Source of the DNA: Arcicella rosea | GTDB lineage: Bacteria; Bacteroidota; Bacteroidia; Cytophagales; Spirosomataceae | Assembly (NCBI RefSeq): GCF_040543805.1 | Contig: NZ_JBEUMS010000010.1 | Coordinates: forward strand, 124,001-188,000 | Direction: 5' to 3' | Length of the DNA stretch: 64,000 bases | In this document: in pieces, positions 16,955 to 27,149 of the stretch | Numbering within the stretch: position 1 is the stretch's first letter | Layout of the letters: each line of letters opens with the position of its first letter | The notes under the pieces: generated by a model | Seen by the model: only the letters and a program-made list of their open reading frames with translations | The model's database searches: none | What the model was told of the DNA's origin: nothing | Program-made: the position numbers and the translations under genes

Positions 16955-18319
16955 TTATTCTGTAAAATTCACAATATTTTCATGAATGTTTTTCTTGTCT
17001 GCCACCAAATCGGCTGAAACATTTTTTAGCGATACATTTTTGATAGGAAGTTCTTTTTGACCTAAAATTCTTGAAATAAATTTTACGTTCGTCGCTTTTA
17101 AATTCTTTAAATAAATGTCTTGAATAGGAGTGAGTCTTCTTTCATAAGTAGGAACTAAAGTTCTCCATTGATACAACACATCGGTTTCTATTCCCAAAAT
17201 GCCAAGGTCTATTTTTCCTGAAGTGATATTAGAAATATGAATATTTTTTACATATCCACCCATGCGTTCATTGGTTTTTATAAATACTAAATGATTCAAT
17301 TTTGCGCCATCTACTACATTACAATTATCCATGAATACATTTTCGATACCTCCCGACAATTCGCTACCGAGTGCCAGCAATTGATGCCCATTTTTTACAT
17401 TACAATTACGGATTACAATGTTTTTTGAAGGTACTTTAATTCTCCAACCTTCTTGATTTCTCCCAGATTTAATGGCAATGGCATCATCTCCTTGGTCGAA
17501 AGTGCAGTTTTCAATCAATAAATTTTGCGTCATTTCAGGGTCAACGCCATCATTATTATGTCCATGTGCATATACTTTGATATTTCTGATAACTATATTT
17601 TTGCATAAATAAGGATGGATTGTCCAGAATGGGCTGTTTGTGATAGAAATTCCTTCCAATACAATGTTCTCACAACGATTGAACTGTACAAATTGTGGAC
17701 GAAGATTTGCCGTATCATTTACCATTTGTCTTTCTGTAACAGGAATATTCTTAGCCGATAAATTGTACAATCTTTTCAAGCTTTCCATGTGTGCTTTCGG
17801 ACGAGCAAACCACTTTTTCCAAGTATCCATTTCTGCCTTTATTTCTCCTTGTCCAGTAATCGCAATATTTTTACATTGATACGCATAAATCAATGGAGAG
17901 TAATTATAGCATTCCATTCCTTCCCAAGTGCTGTGTACGGCAGGGAGATAATCTTCTGGATTTCCCGAAAAACTTAAAATAGCACCTTTTTCTAAATGTA
18001 AATTAACATTACTTTTGAAGTGTACTTTTCCCGTTTTCCATTCTCCTGCTGGGATAATCACAATTCCCCCTCCAATCTGATTGGCTTTATAAATAGCTTG
18101 TTCAATAGCTTTTGAGGTTTTTTGTTTGTCATTTGGCTCAGCACCGAATTCAGTAATCAAAAACTTTTGACATTTACTAAAATTTGGAATTTTAATTTTA
18201 GGCATATCAAAAGGAGCTTTGACATTCAGATAATCAAAAGAAGGCACTTGGCATTTGCCTTTGAAAGAAAGGCAAGAAAGGATTGTAACAGCGATTAAAA
18301 AGAAGGATACTTTTTTCAT
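16955..18319 (-). CDS. GH28 polygalacturonase-like glycoside hydrolase
   Basis: 454 residues with a signal peptide (about 1-23). N-terminal ITEFGAEPNDKQKTSKAIEQA and VIIPAGEWKTGKVHFKSNVNLH are typical of right-handed parallel beta-helix pectinases. GH28 landmarks follow: HGHNNDGVDPE (first Asp), GDDAIAIKSG (Asp-Asp pair), GHQLLALGSELSGG (the usual GHG reads GHQ) and FIKTNERMGG with the substrate-binding region. It hydrolyses alpha-1,4 galacturonic acid links, or rhamnogalacturonan/exo variants, in the periplasm. It is transcribed with the esterase 44 bases downstream. Confidence 0.9.
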   Translation of the reverse strand: MKKVSFFLIAVTILSCLSFKGKCQVPSFDYLNVKAPFDMPKIKIPNFSKCQKFLITEFGAEPNDKQKTSKAIEQAIYKANQIGGGIVIIPAGEWKTGKVHFKSNVNLHLEKGAILSFSGNPEDYLPAVHSTWEGMECYNYSPLIYAYQCKNIAITGQGEIKAEMDTWKKWFARPKAHMESLKRLYNLSAKNIPVTERQMVNDTANLRPQFVQFNRCENIVLEGISITNSPFWTIHPYLCKNIVIRNIKVYAHGHNNDGVDPEMTQNLLIENCTFDQGDDAIAIKSGRNQEGWRIKVPSKNIVIRNCNVKNGHQLLALGSELSGGIENVFMDNCNVVDGAKLNHLVFIKTNERMGGYVKNIHISNITSGKIDLGILGIETDVLYQWRTLVPTYERRLTPIQDIYLKNLKATNVKFISRILGQKELPIKNVSLKNVSADLVADKKNIHENIVNFTE

Positions 18320-18416
18320 AAATTTTGAGAGTATGATATTTGATAAAACTTGATATTTTAGTTTAAAGCCAACAACACGCTTAAACTACTTTTACCTATT
18401 TGATAAGATAATACAT

Positions 18417-19826
18417 TTATTCGTTAATAATGATTTTACTGAGAGACACAAAATTATCGCTACTGCCATAATTTGATTTTCTTTTATCAGACCAAGTTCC
18501 GTGTTCACCTGTAACCGTTACTGTTAATTGATACTTGTCTTTTGGTAAAGATGGTGATAGAAAAACCAATGATGCTATTGGATATTTGCAGTACATATCA
18601 ACCAAAGCAGATAACACTTTTTTACCTTTACTATTCACAACATTTACTTTTGCATAACCGCCATCAGGACGAAGTAAACCATAAAAGCCAATTTGTTTTC
18701 CTGTGAAATTTACCGAAAAGCTTGCTCCTTTCTCATTCGAATATTGGATGTTTAAAGTATCAGAAACATTGTTTTGCCATTGTCCAGTATAAGTAATTGA
18801 TTTTTTATCAGCATGACTGATTACTTTTTGGGTATCCTTTGGATAAGTAACCACTCCTGTTTTCAAGTTTATCTTCCAAGTATCCTTGTAGGAGGGAAGG
18901 CTCAAAGAATTGCCAGCAATCATAAAAGGTTGCCAAATATAAGTTGCCGCAGAAGCTTGTCGAGGGAAAGACCATCTGTCACCCATAAACATATAAGTTG
19001 TTTCTTTTGAGCCTTTTATTGGAAGTACAAAAGTACTTTGCGAGTTCCAAGTAAGTGTGCCTTGTGGTGCGAAAAGCCCTTGAAATGTCCAAGGACCTTC
19101 TAGCGAATTGGCTGTATAATAATAATTATCATTTCTTTCCCAGCTTGTTAAATGAGAACCTAAAAAGTAGTAAGTACTATCTTTTCGAAAAATCGTCGGG
19201 GATTCAAATCCAGATGAAATATTTTTATGCACTTGTTTTACAACACTTTTATAATCGTCGTTGAGTTTATAAATTTCACCACCATGTATTAAAATGTAAC
19301 CGGAGCCATCATTATCTTGGAAAGTCCCCATATCCCATTTACGAATTAAATTTCCATTGAAAAGTAATGGACCTTTGAAAACATAAGGTCCAGTAATTGT
19401 TTTGGAAGTAGCATAGCCAAGACATTGATCTTTGTAATTAGTACTATCTGTGTGCATGAACATCACAAATTCTCCTGTTTTTGGGCATTTCATTACTTTT
19501 GCTCGTTCGCCAACTCTGTTCGAACCTAATCTACCTGAATTTTGTACAGGCAAAGCAATACTTTCAAATGTCCAATTGTAAAGGTCTGTAGAAGAATAAC
19601 AATTAAAACCAGTAAAGACATTACTGCTGTCTGAATGTTTCTCACCAAAAAAATAAAAGCGATTGTTTTCTTTCACAATACATGCTCCGTGGGCACTAAC
19701 AATATTTTTCTGGTTATCAAACCAAGGTATTCCAGAGTGAATAGCTTGATAGGCTTCTTGCTTTTGAGCTTTCGCTGGAGTATTTAATATGAAAAGGATT
19801 GAAAGGATAGGTAATAATATTTTCAT
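18417..19826 (-). CDS. GH43-like glycosidase with C-terminal jelly-roll domain
   Basis: 469 residues from the ATG at 19826, preferred over the ATG at 19847 because it begins directly with the signal peptide MKILLPILSILFILNTPAKAQ. The catalytic five-blade propeller (about 25-320) begins IVSAHGACIVKENNRFYFFGEK. This AHG segment replaces the usual catalytic Asp region and is typical of the GH43 subfamilies that include exo-beta-1,3-galactanases. The C-terminal 130 residues (YTGQWQNNVSDTLNIQYSN onward) look like a carbohydrate-binding module. It fits removal of galactan side chains. The subfamily call is moderate. Confidence 0.75.
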   Translation of the reverse strand: MKILLPILSILFILNTPAKAQKQEAYQAIHSGIPWFDNQKNIVSAHGACIVKENNRFYFFGEKHSDSSNVFTGFNCYSSTDLYNWTFESIALPVQNSGRLGSNRVGERAKVMKCPKTGEFVMFMHTDSTNYKDQCLGYATSKTITGPYVFKGPLLFNGNLIRKWDMGTFQDNDGSGYILIHGGEIYKLNDDYKSVVKQVHKNISSGFESPTIFRKDSTYYFLGSHLTSWERNDNYYYTANSLEGPWTFQGLFAPQGTLTWNSQSTFVLPIKGSKETTYMFMGDRWSFPRQASAATYIWQPFMIAGNSLSLPSYKDTWKINLKTGVVTYPKDTQKVISHADKKSITYTGQWQNNVSDTLNIQYSNEKGASFSVNFTGKQIGFYGLLRPDGGYAKVNVVNSKGKKVLSALVDMYCKYPIASLVFLSPSLPKDKYQLTVTVTGEHGTWSDKRKSNYGSSDNFVSLSKIIINE

Positions 19827-19890
19827 AATAGTTCTGGATATGTCCAATAATGATTCAAAAGAAGTATTTTGTCAAACTTATATTTAGCAC

Positions 19891-19919
19891 AAAAAGCAAA
19901 GAGTTCTGTTCTCTTTGCT
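19891..19919 (-). terminator. Intercistronic hairpin after susD
   Basis: AGCAAAGAG (19895-19903) pairs with CTCTTTGCT (19911-19919); on the minus strand the stem is followed by TTTTTG. Lying between susD and the glycosidase genes, it probably attenuates, giving more transporter than enzyme transcript. Confidence 0.55.
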
Positions 19920-19933
19920 TCTGTACTAAAAAA

Positions 19934-21631
19934 TTAATAACCCGGATTCTGTGGATAGCCTTCTGAATCTCTGTCAATTACAGATTGTGGTATAGGACGA
20001 AGATAATACTTGTCAATTACACCGCTTGGATTTGCCATTTTGGTTAAAATATTTTGTTCAAATGCTCTGTTTAATTTACGAGTACGTTTTAAGTCTAGCC
20101 AGCGTTTGTATTCTCCTGCTAGTTCTCTTGCTCGTTCATCTAGTATAAAATCTATGCTTACATCACTTGATGCAATGTTCAAATTTTGTCCAGCTTTGGT
20201 GGCACGTTTTCTAATAAGGTTGAGCTTTTCGGAAGCCTTGTCCAACTGTCCCATTTTGAAGTAAGCTTCGGCGGCAATCAGATAGGTTTCAGCGAATCTG
20301 AAAATAAAAATATCTCTTGTATTGCTGTAAGCACGTTCGTGGTTTCCAGGAGGCATGGCTTGTGGGTCAAAAAACTTATTAATCATAGGGAATTTTAAAG
20401 CACCACCAATACCTTGAAAATCTTGTTTCCACTTGTTAAATCGCACGATTTCAACATTAGGATTGGCTGTTTTAAGAGCGATAGAATCCTGACTAGTAAA
20501 AGGTTGATCTGGATATGGAAAATAAAATCTTAAATCACCTTTTTTTATTGTTGTTGTTCCTAATTTATCATCTTTCACGGCGTAAAACTGGCTCAAAAAA
20601 GTAGCATCATAACGAGCATCTTTGGCTGTATTGTACAAAGTATATAAAAATTGTGTTGGCATAAAATCCGAAATTCTTCTGTTATAAGTAGCAACTTCAC
20701 CGTCATAAAAGCCTGGTTCTCGAAATATACGCCAACCGAAGAACAAATTCTGCCCGTTCCCTACTGTTTTATTTCTTAAACTGCTTGCATCGTATTGAAT
20801 AGAGAAAATAATTTCTTTATTTTTTTGATTATCAGCCTTGAATACATCTGCAAAAGAAGAAAGTAATGTATAATTTCCATTGCTAATAACTTCTTCAGCC
20901 AATTGTGCAGATTTAGCAAAATCGGTACTCGATGCGAAGGTTTTATAACCTCTAGTTAAGTAAACAAGTGATAATAAGTGTTTGGTAGCACCCTGCGTAA
21001 TTCTTCCAAAATCAGAAGAGCTTACATCTACTTCAGGTAAAGATTTGTTCAATTCTTCGATAATAAACTGATATACTTCTTGTTCTGAATTAGGTACAAA
21101 ATGAGTAATTGGTGTATTGATTTCATCTTGTACAATTGGAATTCCCCCAAAATTTTCAACAAGTAAATAATAATAGTAGGCTCTGATAAATCGTACTTCA
21201 GCAACACGTTTATTTTTCAGGCTTTCTGTTAAGCCCGGAATACTATTGGCTTTATTGATGGCAGTATTACAACGTTGGATGCCTGCGTAAGCAGCAGAGA
21301 AAAAATCATTTACGGCTGAATTATCAGTAGATAACGTTTTGTACTCATTGATGCCAGTAGCTCGAACTACGAGGTCGCCAACAGTACCACTTACAGCTTC
21401 GATTTCTCCTCTTGTTGTAATGTCCGTTCCCCATTCAAACAAGCTTGGATTGATATCATAAATATCACGCAAAGAGGCATAGCATGAATTGACCAATGCT
21501 TCGTAACCAGCGGCATTGGTATAAAAGTTTTCACTCGTTATTCCAGTTAAGTTTTCTTCTTTGAGAAAATCTTTACAGGAAACCATTCCTATTGTTAGTA
21601 TAGTCGTTAATAGACAATATATCTTTTTCAT
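19934..21631 (-). CDS. SusD/RagB family nutrient-binding lipoprotein
   Basis: 565 residues. It has the lipoprotein signal MKKIYCLLTTILTIGMVSC, then KDFLKEENLTGITSENFYTN, the usual SusD opening. Further blocks include RFIRAYYYYLLVENFGGIPIV and, near the end, DERARELAGEYKRWLDLKRT and YYLRPIPQSVIDRD, all standard for the family. It sits on the cell surface as the lid of the SusC channel and binds oligosaccharides. The gap to susC is 16 bases. Confidence 0.95.
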   Translation of the reverse strand: MKKIYCLLTTILTIGMVSCKDFLKEENLTGITSENFYTNAAGYEALVNSCYASLRDIYDINPSLFEWGTDITTRGEIEAVSGTVGDLVVRATGINEYKTLSTDNSAVNDFFSAAYAGIQRCNTAINKANSIPGLTESLKNKRVAEVRFIRAYYYYLLVENFGGIPIVQDEINTPITHFVPNSEQEVYQFIIEELNKSLPEVDVSSSDFGRITQGATKHLLSLVYLTRGYKTFASSTDFAKSAQLAEEVISNGNYTLLSSFADVFKADNQKNKEIIFSIQYDASSLRNKTVGNGQNLFFGWRIFREPGFYDGEVATYNRRISDFMPTQFLYTLYNTAKDARYDATFLSQFYAVKDDKLGTTTIKKGDLRFYFPYPDQPFTSQDSIALKTANPNVEIVRFNKWKQDFQGIGGALKFPMINKFFDPQAMPPGNHERAYSNTRDIFIFRFAETYLIAAEAYFKMGQLDKASEKLNLIRKRATKAGQNLNIASSDVSIDFILDERARELAGEYKRWLDLKRTRKLNRAFEQNILTKMANPSGVIDKYYLRPIPQSVIDRDSEGYPQNPGY

Positions 21632-21647
21632 GATTGATTATTTGACA

Positions 21648-24600
21648 TTAAAATGAAAAATTGACACCAAATATGTAGGATGCAGAGCTTACTGCTGTTC
21701 CATAAGTATTTGTCGCTGGCCACTCAGGATCAAAGCCTTCATATTGGGTAAATAAAAACGGATTAGTAGCCGTAGCATAGACTCTTAAGTTGTTTACTTT
21801 GAGTCTCTTAACTAAGTGGTCTGGCAAATTATATCCTAAAGTGATATTACTTATCCTTGTAAAATCAACATTTCGATAGGTAGGTATTACAGTATATGGA
21901 CCAGGATTACCCGGCTGAAAATGTGTTTGAGATGGATTTGTGGCAGTCCAGTAGTCTATCTTAACTTGATTAAAATCCGAATTGTAGTTCATCAAAGTGG
22001 CATCGAATGAACTAGCATATTGTTCCCCACGACGAGTATATAACATTACGAATAAATCAATATTTCCGTAGCGGAAAGTATTTGAGAATGACCCCGTCCA
22101 AGTTGGTATTCTTTTACCAATAATTTGTCTATCGTTGGCATTGATAACACCATTATTATCAAGGTCTTTCACACGAATTTGCCCCGGTTTTTGATTATAC
22201 TTTGCTGCTTCGTCTTTTTGGTCGAGTTGCCAAATTCCATCAAAAACATAATCATAATTTACCTGTACTGGCTGACCAATGAATAAACGGTTACCAACAT
22301 CATCTTTTTTCCCACCGCTTAGCTCAAGTATTCTATTTTTATTTGAATCAAAGACGAAATCACTTTTCCAAGAAAATTTCCCTCTTCTGATATTGACAGT
22401 ACTTAGACCAATTTCTATCCCACTGTTTCTTAATTTACCAATGTTATCAGTGATGGAGTTCCAACCTGATGGTGCTGGTAACTGGCGATTCAAGAGTATA
22501 TTATCAATATTTCTATCATATACATCTATACTTCCAGAGATACGTCCATTGACTAAATTAAAATCTAATCCAACATTAATTTCACGAGTTGTTTCCCAAG
22601 TTAACTTCTTGTTGGGTAGTTGATTAGGGGCGTATCCTGGCGCAATTGTTCCACCAAAATCGTAAAACGTTTGTCCAAGTATTGCTTGTGTAGAGTAGGG
22701 CTCAACTCTGTCATTACCAGTAATACCATAACTGAGTCTTAACTTTAAATCGTTAATGGCAGAAACATTTTTTAAAAACTCTTCATTTGATATTCGCCAA
22801 GCTAAAGAAGCGGAAGGGAAAAATCCCCATTGGTTTCCTTCTGCCAGCCTCGATGAGCCATCCCATCTGCTTGTTGCAGTTAAAAGATATTTATCTTTAT
22901 AACTATAATTAATACGTCCCATTGCCGAGGCTAAAGTAGATAATGTATAGCCAGAACCATAGTTAAGGACTCTGTTGCCCGTTGCTAAATTATACCATAA
23001 AGAGGCATAGGGAAGTCCTTCAACAGTGATTGTATTCGATTCCAAACGGTCTTTCAGTAAACTTTGTACAACAGTAGCGGTTAGTTTATGTTCTCCAAAA
23101 CTTGTTTCATAAATTGCCTGATTATCCAAGACCCAAGTGAATTGTTCTGAAGTACTATTGTTAGCTTGAGTAGGTACAGCACCGCCCAGGCTTTGCTTGG
23201 TAAGTGGTCCATAATAATAGCCACTCCTAGAAGCAGAATAATTGGGCGATATTGTTGATTTTAACGTTAGGTTTGCAATTGGTTGTACTTGTACATACAG
23301 GTTTCCAAAGGTCCTGAAATTACGATTTTGACGAATTTCGTTTTGTTGGTCGAAAAATGGGTTTGTTACAGTATTGGTTCCATATACTCTATATACCAAT
23401 GCACCTGAGTTATCATAAGGATAAGTGATTGGAGGAAGGCGATAAGCAGAGCGTAAAGACTCTGAACTACCCAAATTTTGTAAATTTTGAGATAAATAAA
23501 AACTTAAACCAATCTTCCACTTATCGTTAACCTGTCTGTCAACATTTCCACGGAGGGTGTATCGTTTGAAATCTTCTGGGTCAACATTTCCTTGTTCTTG
23601 CAATAAACCAGCACTTAAGGCAAAGCGAGTTTTATCATCGCCACCACTTGCTGTTATGTTGTGGTTCATTTGGATACCATTTTTCAGTAGGAGTGAAGGC
23701 CAATCAGTATATTTTCCTTCATCAATATTCTTCCATTGTTCTGGTGTAAAAAACAAGGTATTGTTACGAGAAATATCCTTACCTTGAGCCTTAAACATTT
23801 CGGTACGATAAGCAACATATTCGCTACCACTAAACATTTGTGGTAAATGTCTTGGGGCTCTTATACCTGTATAAGCATCGTATGAAATGATTGTTTTTCC
23901 AGATTTCCCTCTTTTTGTTGTGACAATTACGACTCCTTTGGCACCTCTAGAACCATAAATTGCCGTGGCTGAGGCATCTTTTAAAATATCTATTTTTTCA
24001 ATGTCTGCTGGATTTAATTCATTTAAACCAGAAGTAGAAGGAATACCATCAATAACATATAAAGGAGAATTTGAACCACCTATCGAGCTGGTACCTCGTA
24101 TATTAATATTATAACCACTTCCTGGCTTTCCTACATTTTTTACCACAACCACTCCAGGCATTTGTCCCTGCAAAGCTCCTGTTGGGTCTGGTGTAGCAGC
24201 TCTTGCAATGACATTTGAACTGATTGAGGCAATAGCACCAGTAACATCGGCTTTCTTTTGTGTGCCATAACCAATTACTACTACTTCTTCAAGGAGCTTT
24301 TTTTCTTGTAATAACTGAATATCAACCATAGTACGAGTACCAACCACTACTTCTTGAGTAGCATAGCCCACCATCGAAAAAACCAGCATATTGTCATCTT
24401 TTTCAGGGACATTTATCTGATATTTTCCGTCGCCATCTGTGGATGTTCCACGAGTAGTACCTTTCAATACGATATTGACACCCGGTAATGTTTCGCCATT
24501 TTCGCCCGTTACCTTTCCTGCTATGGTATGTTCTGTATTGATAGCAGAAGAAGTTTCTTTCAGGCTTGTGTTGTTACTAATTGATGTTGTTCCTGATACT

Positions 24601-25010
24601 GGATTTTCGGATGGTAATTCAGTATAATTTTGCGTACTTGATGTTAGTTTTGGGCTTTTAGACTGTCCAATTATTAAATACGAACCATTTTTTACTTTAC
24701 GGAATTGCAGTCCTGTATTTTTCAGTACAATTTTTAGACTTTCTTCAATGCTGTTTTTTTGATTGAGCAAACGAGTCTGTACCATCAGGCTTCCACGCAC
24801 AAGTTGATCTCCGTAAAGAATATCTACTCTATACCGCTGTTTTAAGTCTTGCAGTACATCTACTAGCGACCGAGTAGGTTCTTCAAGTGGTTTAACTTTG
24901 GAGTTGGTAGCTTGAATTAATTTTGAGAGTGGGGTTGACATTAACTGACTGGAAACAGTCAGCCCTACTACCAGACAAATAGCCTGGAGCTTAGTAAAAT
25001 TTGTAAACAT
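21648..25010 (-). CDS. SusC/RagA TonB-dependent transporter with N-terminal STN domain
   Basis: 1120 residues. After the signal peptide an STN (secretin/TonB N-terminal) domain (about 45-115, LVDVLQDLKQRYRVDILYGD) precedes a carboxypeptidase-like domain (IAGKVTGENGETLPGVNIVL), the plug (VVVIGYGTQKKADVTGAIAS; PLYVIDGIPS; LKDASATAIYGSRGAKGVV) and the 22-strand barrel. The STN domain is what lets such receptors signal through FecR to an ECF sigma factor, and both are encoded immediately upstream. It imports the oligosaccharides released by this locus. Confidence 0.95.
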   Translation of the reverse strand: MFTNFTKLQAICLVVGLTVSSQLMSTPLSKLIQATNSKVKPLEEPTRSLVDVLQDLKQRYRVDILYGDQLVRGSLMVQTRLLNQKNSIEESLKIVLKNTGLQFRKVKNGSYLIIGQSKSPKLTSSTQNYTELPSENPVSGTTSISNNTSLKETSSAINTEHTIAGKVTGENGETLPGVNIVLKGTTRGTSTDGDGKYQINVPEKDDNMLVFSMVGYATQEVVVGTRTMVDIQLLQEKKLLEEVVVIGYGTQKKADVTGAIASISSNVIARAATPDPTGALQGQMPGVVVVKNVGKPGSGYNINIRGTSSIGGSNSPLYVIDGIPSTSGLNELNPADIEKIDILKDASATAIYGSRGAKGVVIVTTKRGKSGKTIISYDAYTGIRAPRHLPQMFSGSEYVAYRTEMFKAQGKDISRNNTLFFTPEQWKNIDEGKYTDWPSLLLKNGIQMNHNITASGGDDKTRFALSAGLLQEQGNVDPEDFKRYTLRGNVDRQVNDKWKIGLSFYLSQNLQNLGSSESLRSAYRLPPITYPYDNSGALVYRVYGTNTVTNPFFDQQNEIRQNRNFRTFGNLYVQVQPIANLTLKSTISPNYSASRSGYYYGPLTKQSLGGAVPTQANNSTSEQFTWVLDNQAIYETSFGEHKLTATVVQSLLKDRLESNTITVEGLPYASLWYNLATGNRVLNYGSGYTLSTLASAMGRINYSYKDKYLLTATSRWDGSSRLAEGNQWGFFPSASLAWRISNEEFLKNVSAINDLKLRLSYGITGNDRVEPYSTQAILGQTFYDFGGTIAPGYAPNQLPNKKLTWETTREINVGLDFNLVNGRISGSIDVYDRNIDNILLNRQLPAPSGWNSITDNIGKLRNSGIEIGLSTVNIRRGKFSWKSDFVFDSNKNRILELSGGKKDDVGNRLFIGQPVQVNYDYVFDGIWQLDQKDEAAKYNQKPGQIRVKDLDNNGVINANDRQIIGKRIPTWTGSFSNTFRYGNIDLFVMLYTRRGEQYASSFDATLMNYNSDFNQVKIDYWTATNPSQTHFQPGNPGPYTVIPTYRNVDFTRISNITLGYNLPDHLVKRLKVNNLRVYATATNPFLFTQYEGFDPEWPATNTYGTAVSSASYIFGVNFSF

Positions 25011-25022
25011 AAATGAAAATGG

Positions 25023-26027
25023 TTAAATAGGATTGGACGACAGTAGTAGCTCGTCGCCCTCTCTAGTGATTTGTAAATTTAGTACCTCGGCAATAATCGC
25101 TATTAATTCATCCGCAGTCTGAGCCTGATAAGCTCCAGATATACTTAAAGCAGCAATTTTAGGGTCAGGGATTTTGATTTTTATCCCAAAATTTTCCTGA
25201 AATAAATTCGCAACTTCCTTCAAAGTTGTTTCTTCAAAAATATAACGGTGGTCACGCCAAGAAGAATAATTGGTTGGTTGAAGCGTTGGCTTTAACCGAA
25301 TAGTGCCATCTTTTTCTAGCGAAACTAGGTCGCCAGGTTTAAGAGTAATTTGCTTATGGTCTTGATTAGATTGCTGATAATGGAACTCTACTTTACCTTT
25401 TTGTAATACAACTTGTGTTGCTCTTTTTCTGGCGAACATAGAAAACTCTGTACCTAATACAACGACGTCAACTCCATTATCGGTTTTTACTACAAATCGC
25501 TCGTTTTGAGCAGTATGAGTAATAGAAAATAAAGCTTCTCCTTCTAGCTTTACTTCACGTGTTTTGCCACCAAAGCGAGGTACTCGTAATACTGAATTGG
25601 CATTAAGTGTTACCTGACTTCCATCCGATAATTTGATGGTTTTGATTTGTCCATAAGCTGTTGAGTAGGTGTAATTCAGCAATTGATTTTGAAATTGCCA
25701 ACAACCCAAAACAATAACCAACGAGGCCGCTAATGTCCAAACGAACCAATTACGGCGTGACGACGAAAATTCTGGAGTAGGTAATTTATCGTTATCTACT
25801 GTATTTTTAAGTTGAGTATTGTCTAAAAAATGATGATAACGATTGAGTGCTTGTTGTTTATCGGCTACGAATTGTAAGTGCGATTGTTCCCATTCTTCCA
25901 GCCACTCATAAAATAGTTCTTGATGCTGTGGGTTTTGATACCATTCATCAATTTGCTTCCGCTGATGAGCAGTTGCTTTACCAGCTAAGAAATCGAAAAT
26001 GAGTTGTTTATTGGCAAATTGGTTCAT
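25023..26027 (-). CDS. FecR-family anti-sigma factor
   Basis: 334 residues. A cytoplasmic N-terminus (about 1-90) is followed by one membrane segment (about 95-113, WFVWTLAASLVIVLGCW), then the periplasmic FecR domain (about 120-225: GQIKTIKLSDGSQVTLNANS, then FGGKTREVKLEGEALFSI) and a C-terminal STN-binding DUF4974-type domain (EETTLKEVANLFQENFGIKI). It holds the sigma factor inactive until the SusC receptor is loaded. It lies 12 bases upstream of susC. Confidence 0.92.
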   Translation of the reverse strand: MNQFANKQLIFDFLAGKATAHQRKQIDEWYQNPQHQELFYEWLEEWEQSHLQFVADKQQALNRYHHFLDNTQLKNTVDNDKLPTPEFSSSRRNWFVWTLAASLVIVLGCWQFQNQLLNYTYSTAYGQIKTIKLSDGSQVTLNANSVLRVPRFGGKTREVKLEGEALFSITHTAQNERFVVKTDNGVDVVVLGTEFSMFARKRATQVVLQKGKVEFHYQQSNQDHKQITLKPGDLVSLEKDGTIRLKPTLQPTNYSSWRDHRYIFEETTLKEVANLFQENFGIKIKIPDPKIAALSISGAYQAQTADELIAIIAEVLNLQITREGDELLLSSNPI

Positions 26028-26084
26028 GTCAGGTTGTATTTAAAAGGAAGACACAATTGGTGTTTCAAATCCCTTAATTTTATT

Positions 26085-26762
26085 TCAAAAAAAAATCAGA
26101 TAAGTCCCGAAAAAAGCCAGAAGAAACCAACGTCTTTTCAAAAGTTCACGCAAAGTATGGCTAGCTAATCTGATGTGGACTTCAATCGTTCTAACCGAAA
26201 GCCCAAGTTCATCGGCAATCTCTCCGTACTTCTTCCCCTCAAAACGGTGCATCAAATAGATGCGCCTACGCTGTGTGGGTAATGATTGAATAGCTTTTTC
26301 TACGTCTTGATAAAGTTCGTCATACTCAGTAATTGAATCAGGCTGTAATGTTTCAGCCGTAGCTTGAAACTGTGCTTCATCAAGTTCTACTTCACGCTGA
26401 AAAGTTTGTCGAACATAATTATAAGCCCTGTTTCGTACCGTTTTATAGAGATAAGCTCGATATGAACTGGTAATGCTACTAAAAACCTGTTGCTCATAAA
26501 ATTGACAAAATATATCAGCAACTAAGTCTTCAGCGATTGCTTTAGACCCTACAAATCTTGCGGCGTGGCTACACAAATCAACATAATACCTGCGGAAAAG
26601 CAATTCACAGCCTAACCGAGCGTTTGTTTCAAATGTTTGCCGAATAAAAAGCTCTTGGTCAGAAGCCTGAGGCTTCCAATCATCCTGTGACGGTACATTC
26701 ATAGGCGAATAAAGTGCTGTTTCGGTCGCTGTGTAAGGTTCGCAATTGCTTGTTATCTGCAT
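26085..26762 (-). CDS. ECF RNA polymerase sigma factor (FecI-like)
   Basis: 225 residues from the ATG at 26762; a further ATG at 26816 would add 18 residues of no family character. Region 2 (LGCELLFRRYYVDLCSHAARF, then AEDLVADIFCQFYEQ) and region 4 (SLPTQRRRIYLMHRFEGKKYGEIADELGLS, with the recognition helix VRTIEVHIRLA) are clear. The last 14 residues are hydrophobic (WFLLAFFGTYLIFF), which may tether it near the membrane and FecR. It is the first gene of the minus-strand locus that includes FecR, SusC/D and the hydrolases. Confidence 0.92.
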   Translation of the reverse strand: MQITSNCEPYTATETALYSPMNVPSQDDWKPQASDQELFIRQTFETNARLGCELLFRRYYVDLCSHAARFVGSKAIAEDLVADIFCQFYEQQVFSSITSSYRAYLYKTVRNRAYNYVRQTFQREVELDEAQFQATAETLQPDSITEYDELYQDVEKAIQSLPTQRRRIYLMHRFEGKKYGEIADELGLSVRTIEVHIRLASHTLRELLKRRWFLLAFFGTYLIFF

Positions 26763-26816
26763 ATCTTTTTGATTAACCGTACACTGGTTAATAACCAGTT
26801 GAACCATAAGACACAA

Positions 26817-27149
26817 TTGCTAATTGAAAACCCTTAACTCAAACAGGATATTTTTTATAAAAATTTTAACATTTCTATAAATTTAAGAAAACTATCTTTT
26901 AATAGATGTTCAAAAAATAGATTGTATCTGTCTTTTACTATCACTATACAATAGCAAAAAGATTAAACGATAGAATATCTACCTGTTTCTTACAAATGCA
27001 AAGTAATGAGCTAATGAAAAACCATTTATTCAGCATGATTAAAACCAGTATTATATTCAAAAAATGATTTTAGATGCCTATAAATTACTTTTAAATTGTT
27101 TTTATGCCTACTATTTTTCACATTTGTAATGAATTTACGGGTACGAAAA
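26817..27149. other. Divergent intergenic region
   Basis: AT-rich, between the sigma factor gene (minus) and the ATPase gene (plus). No repeats or stem-loops stand out. It should contain both promoters, but no convincing consensus match was fixed. Confidence 0.6.
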
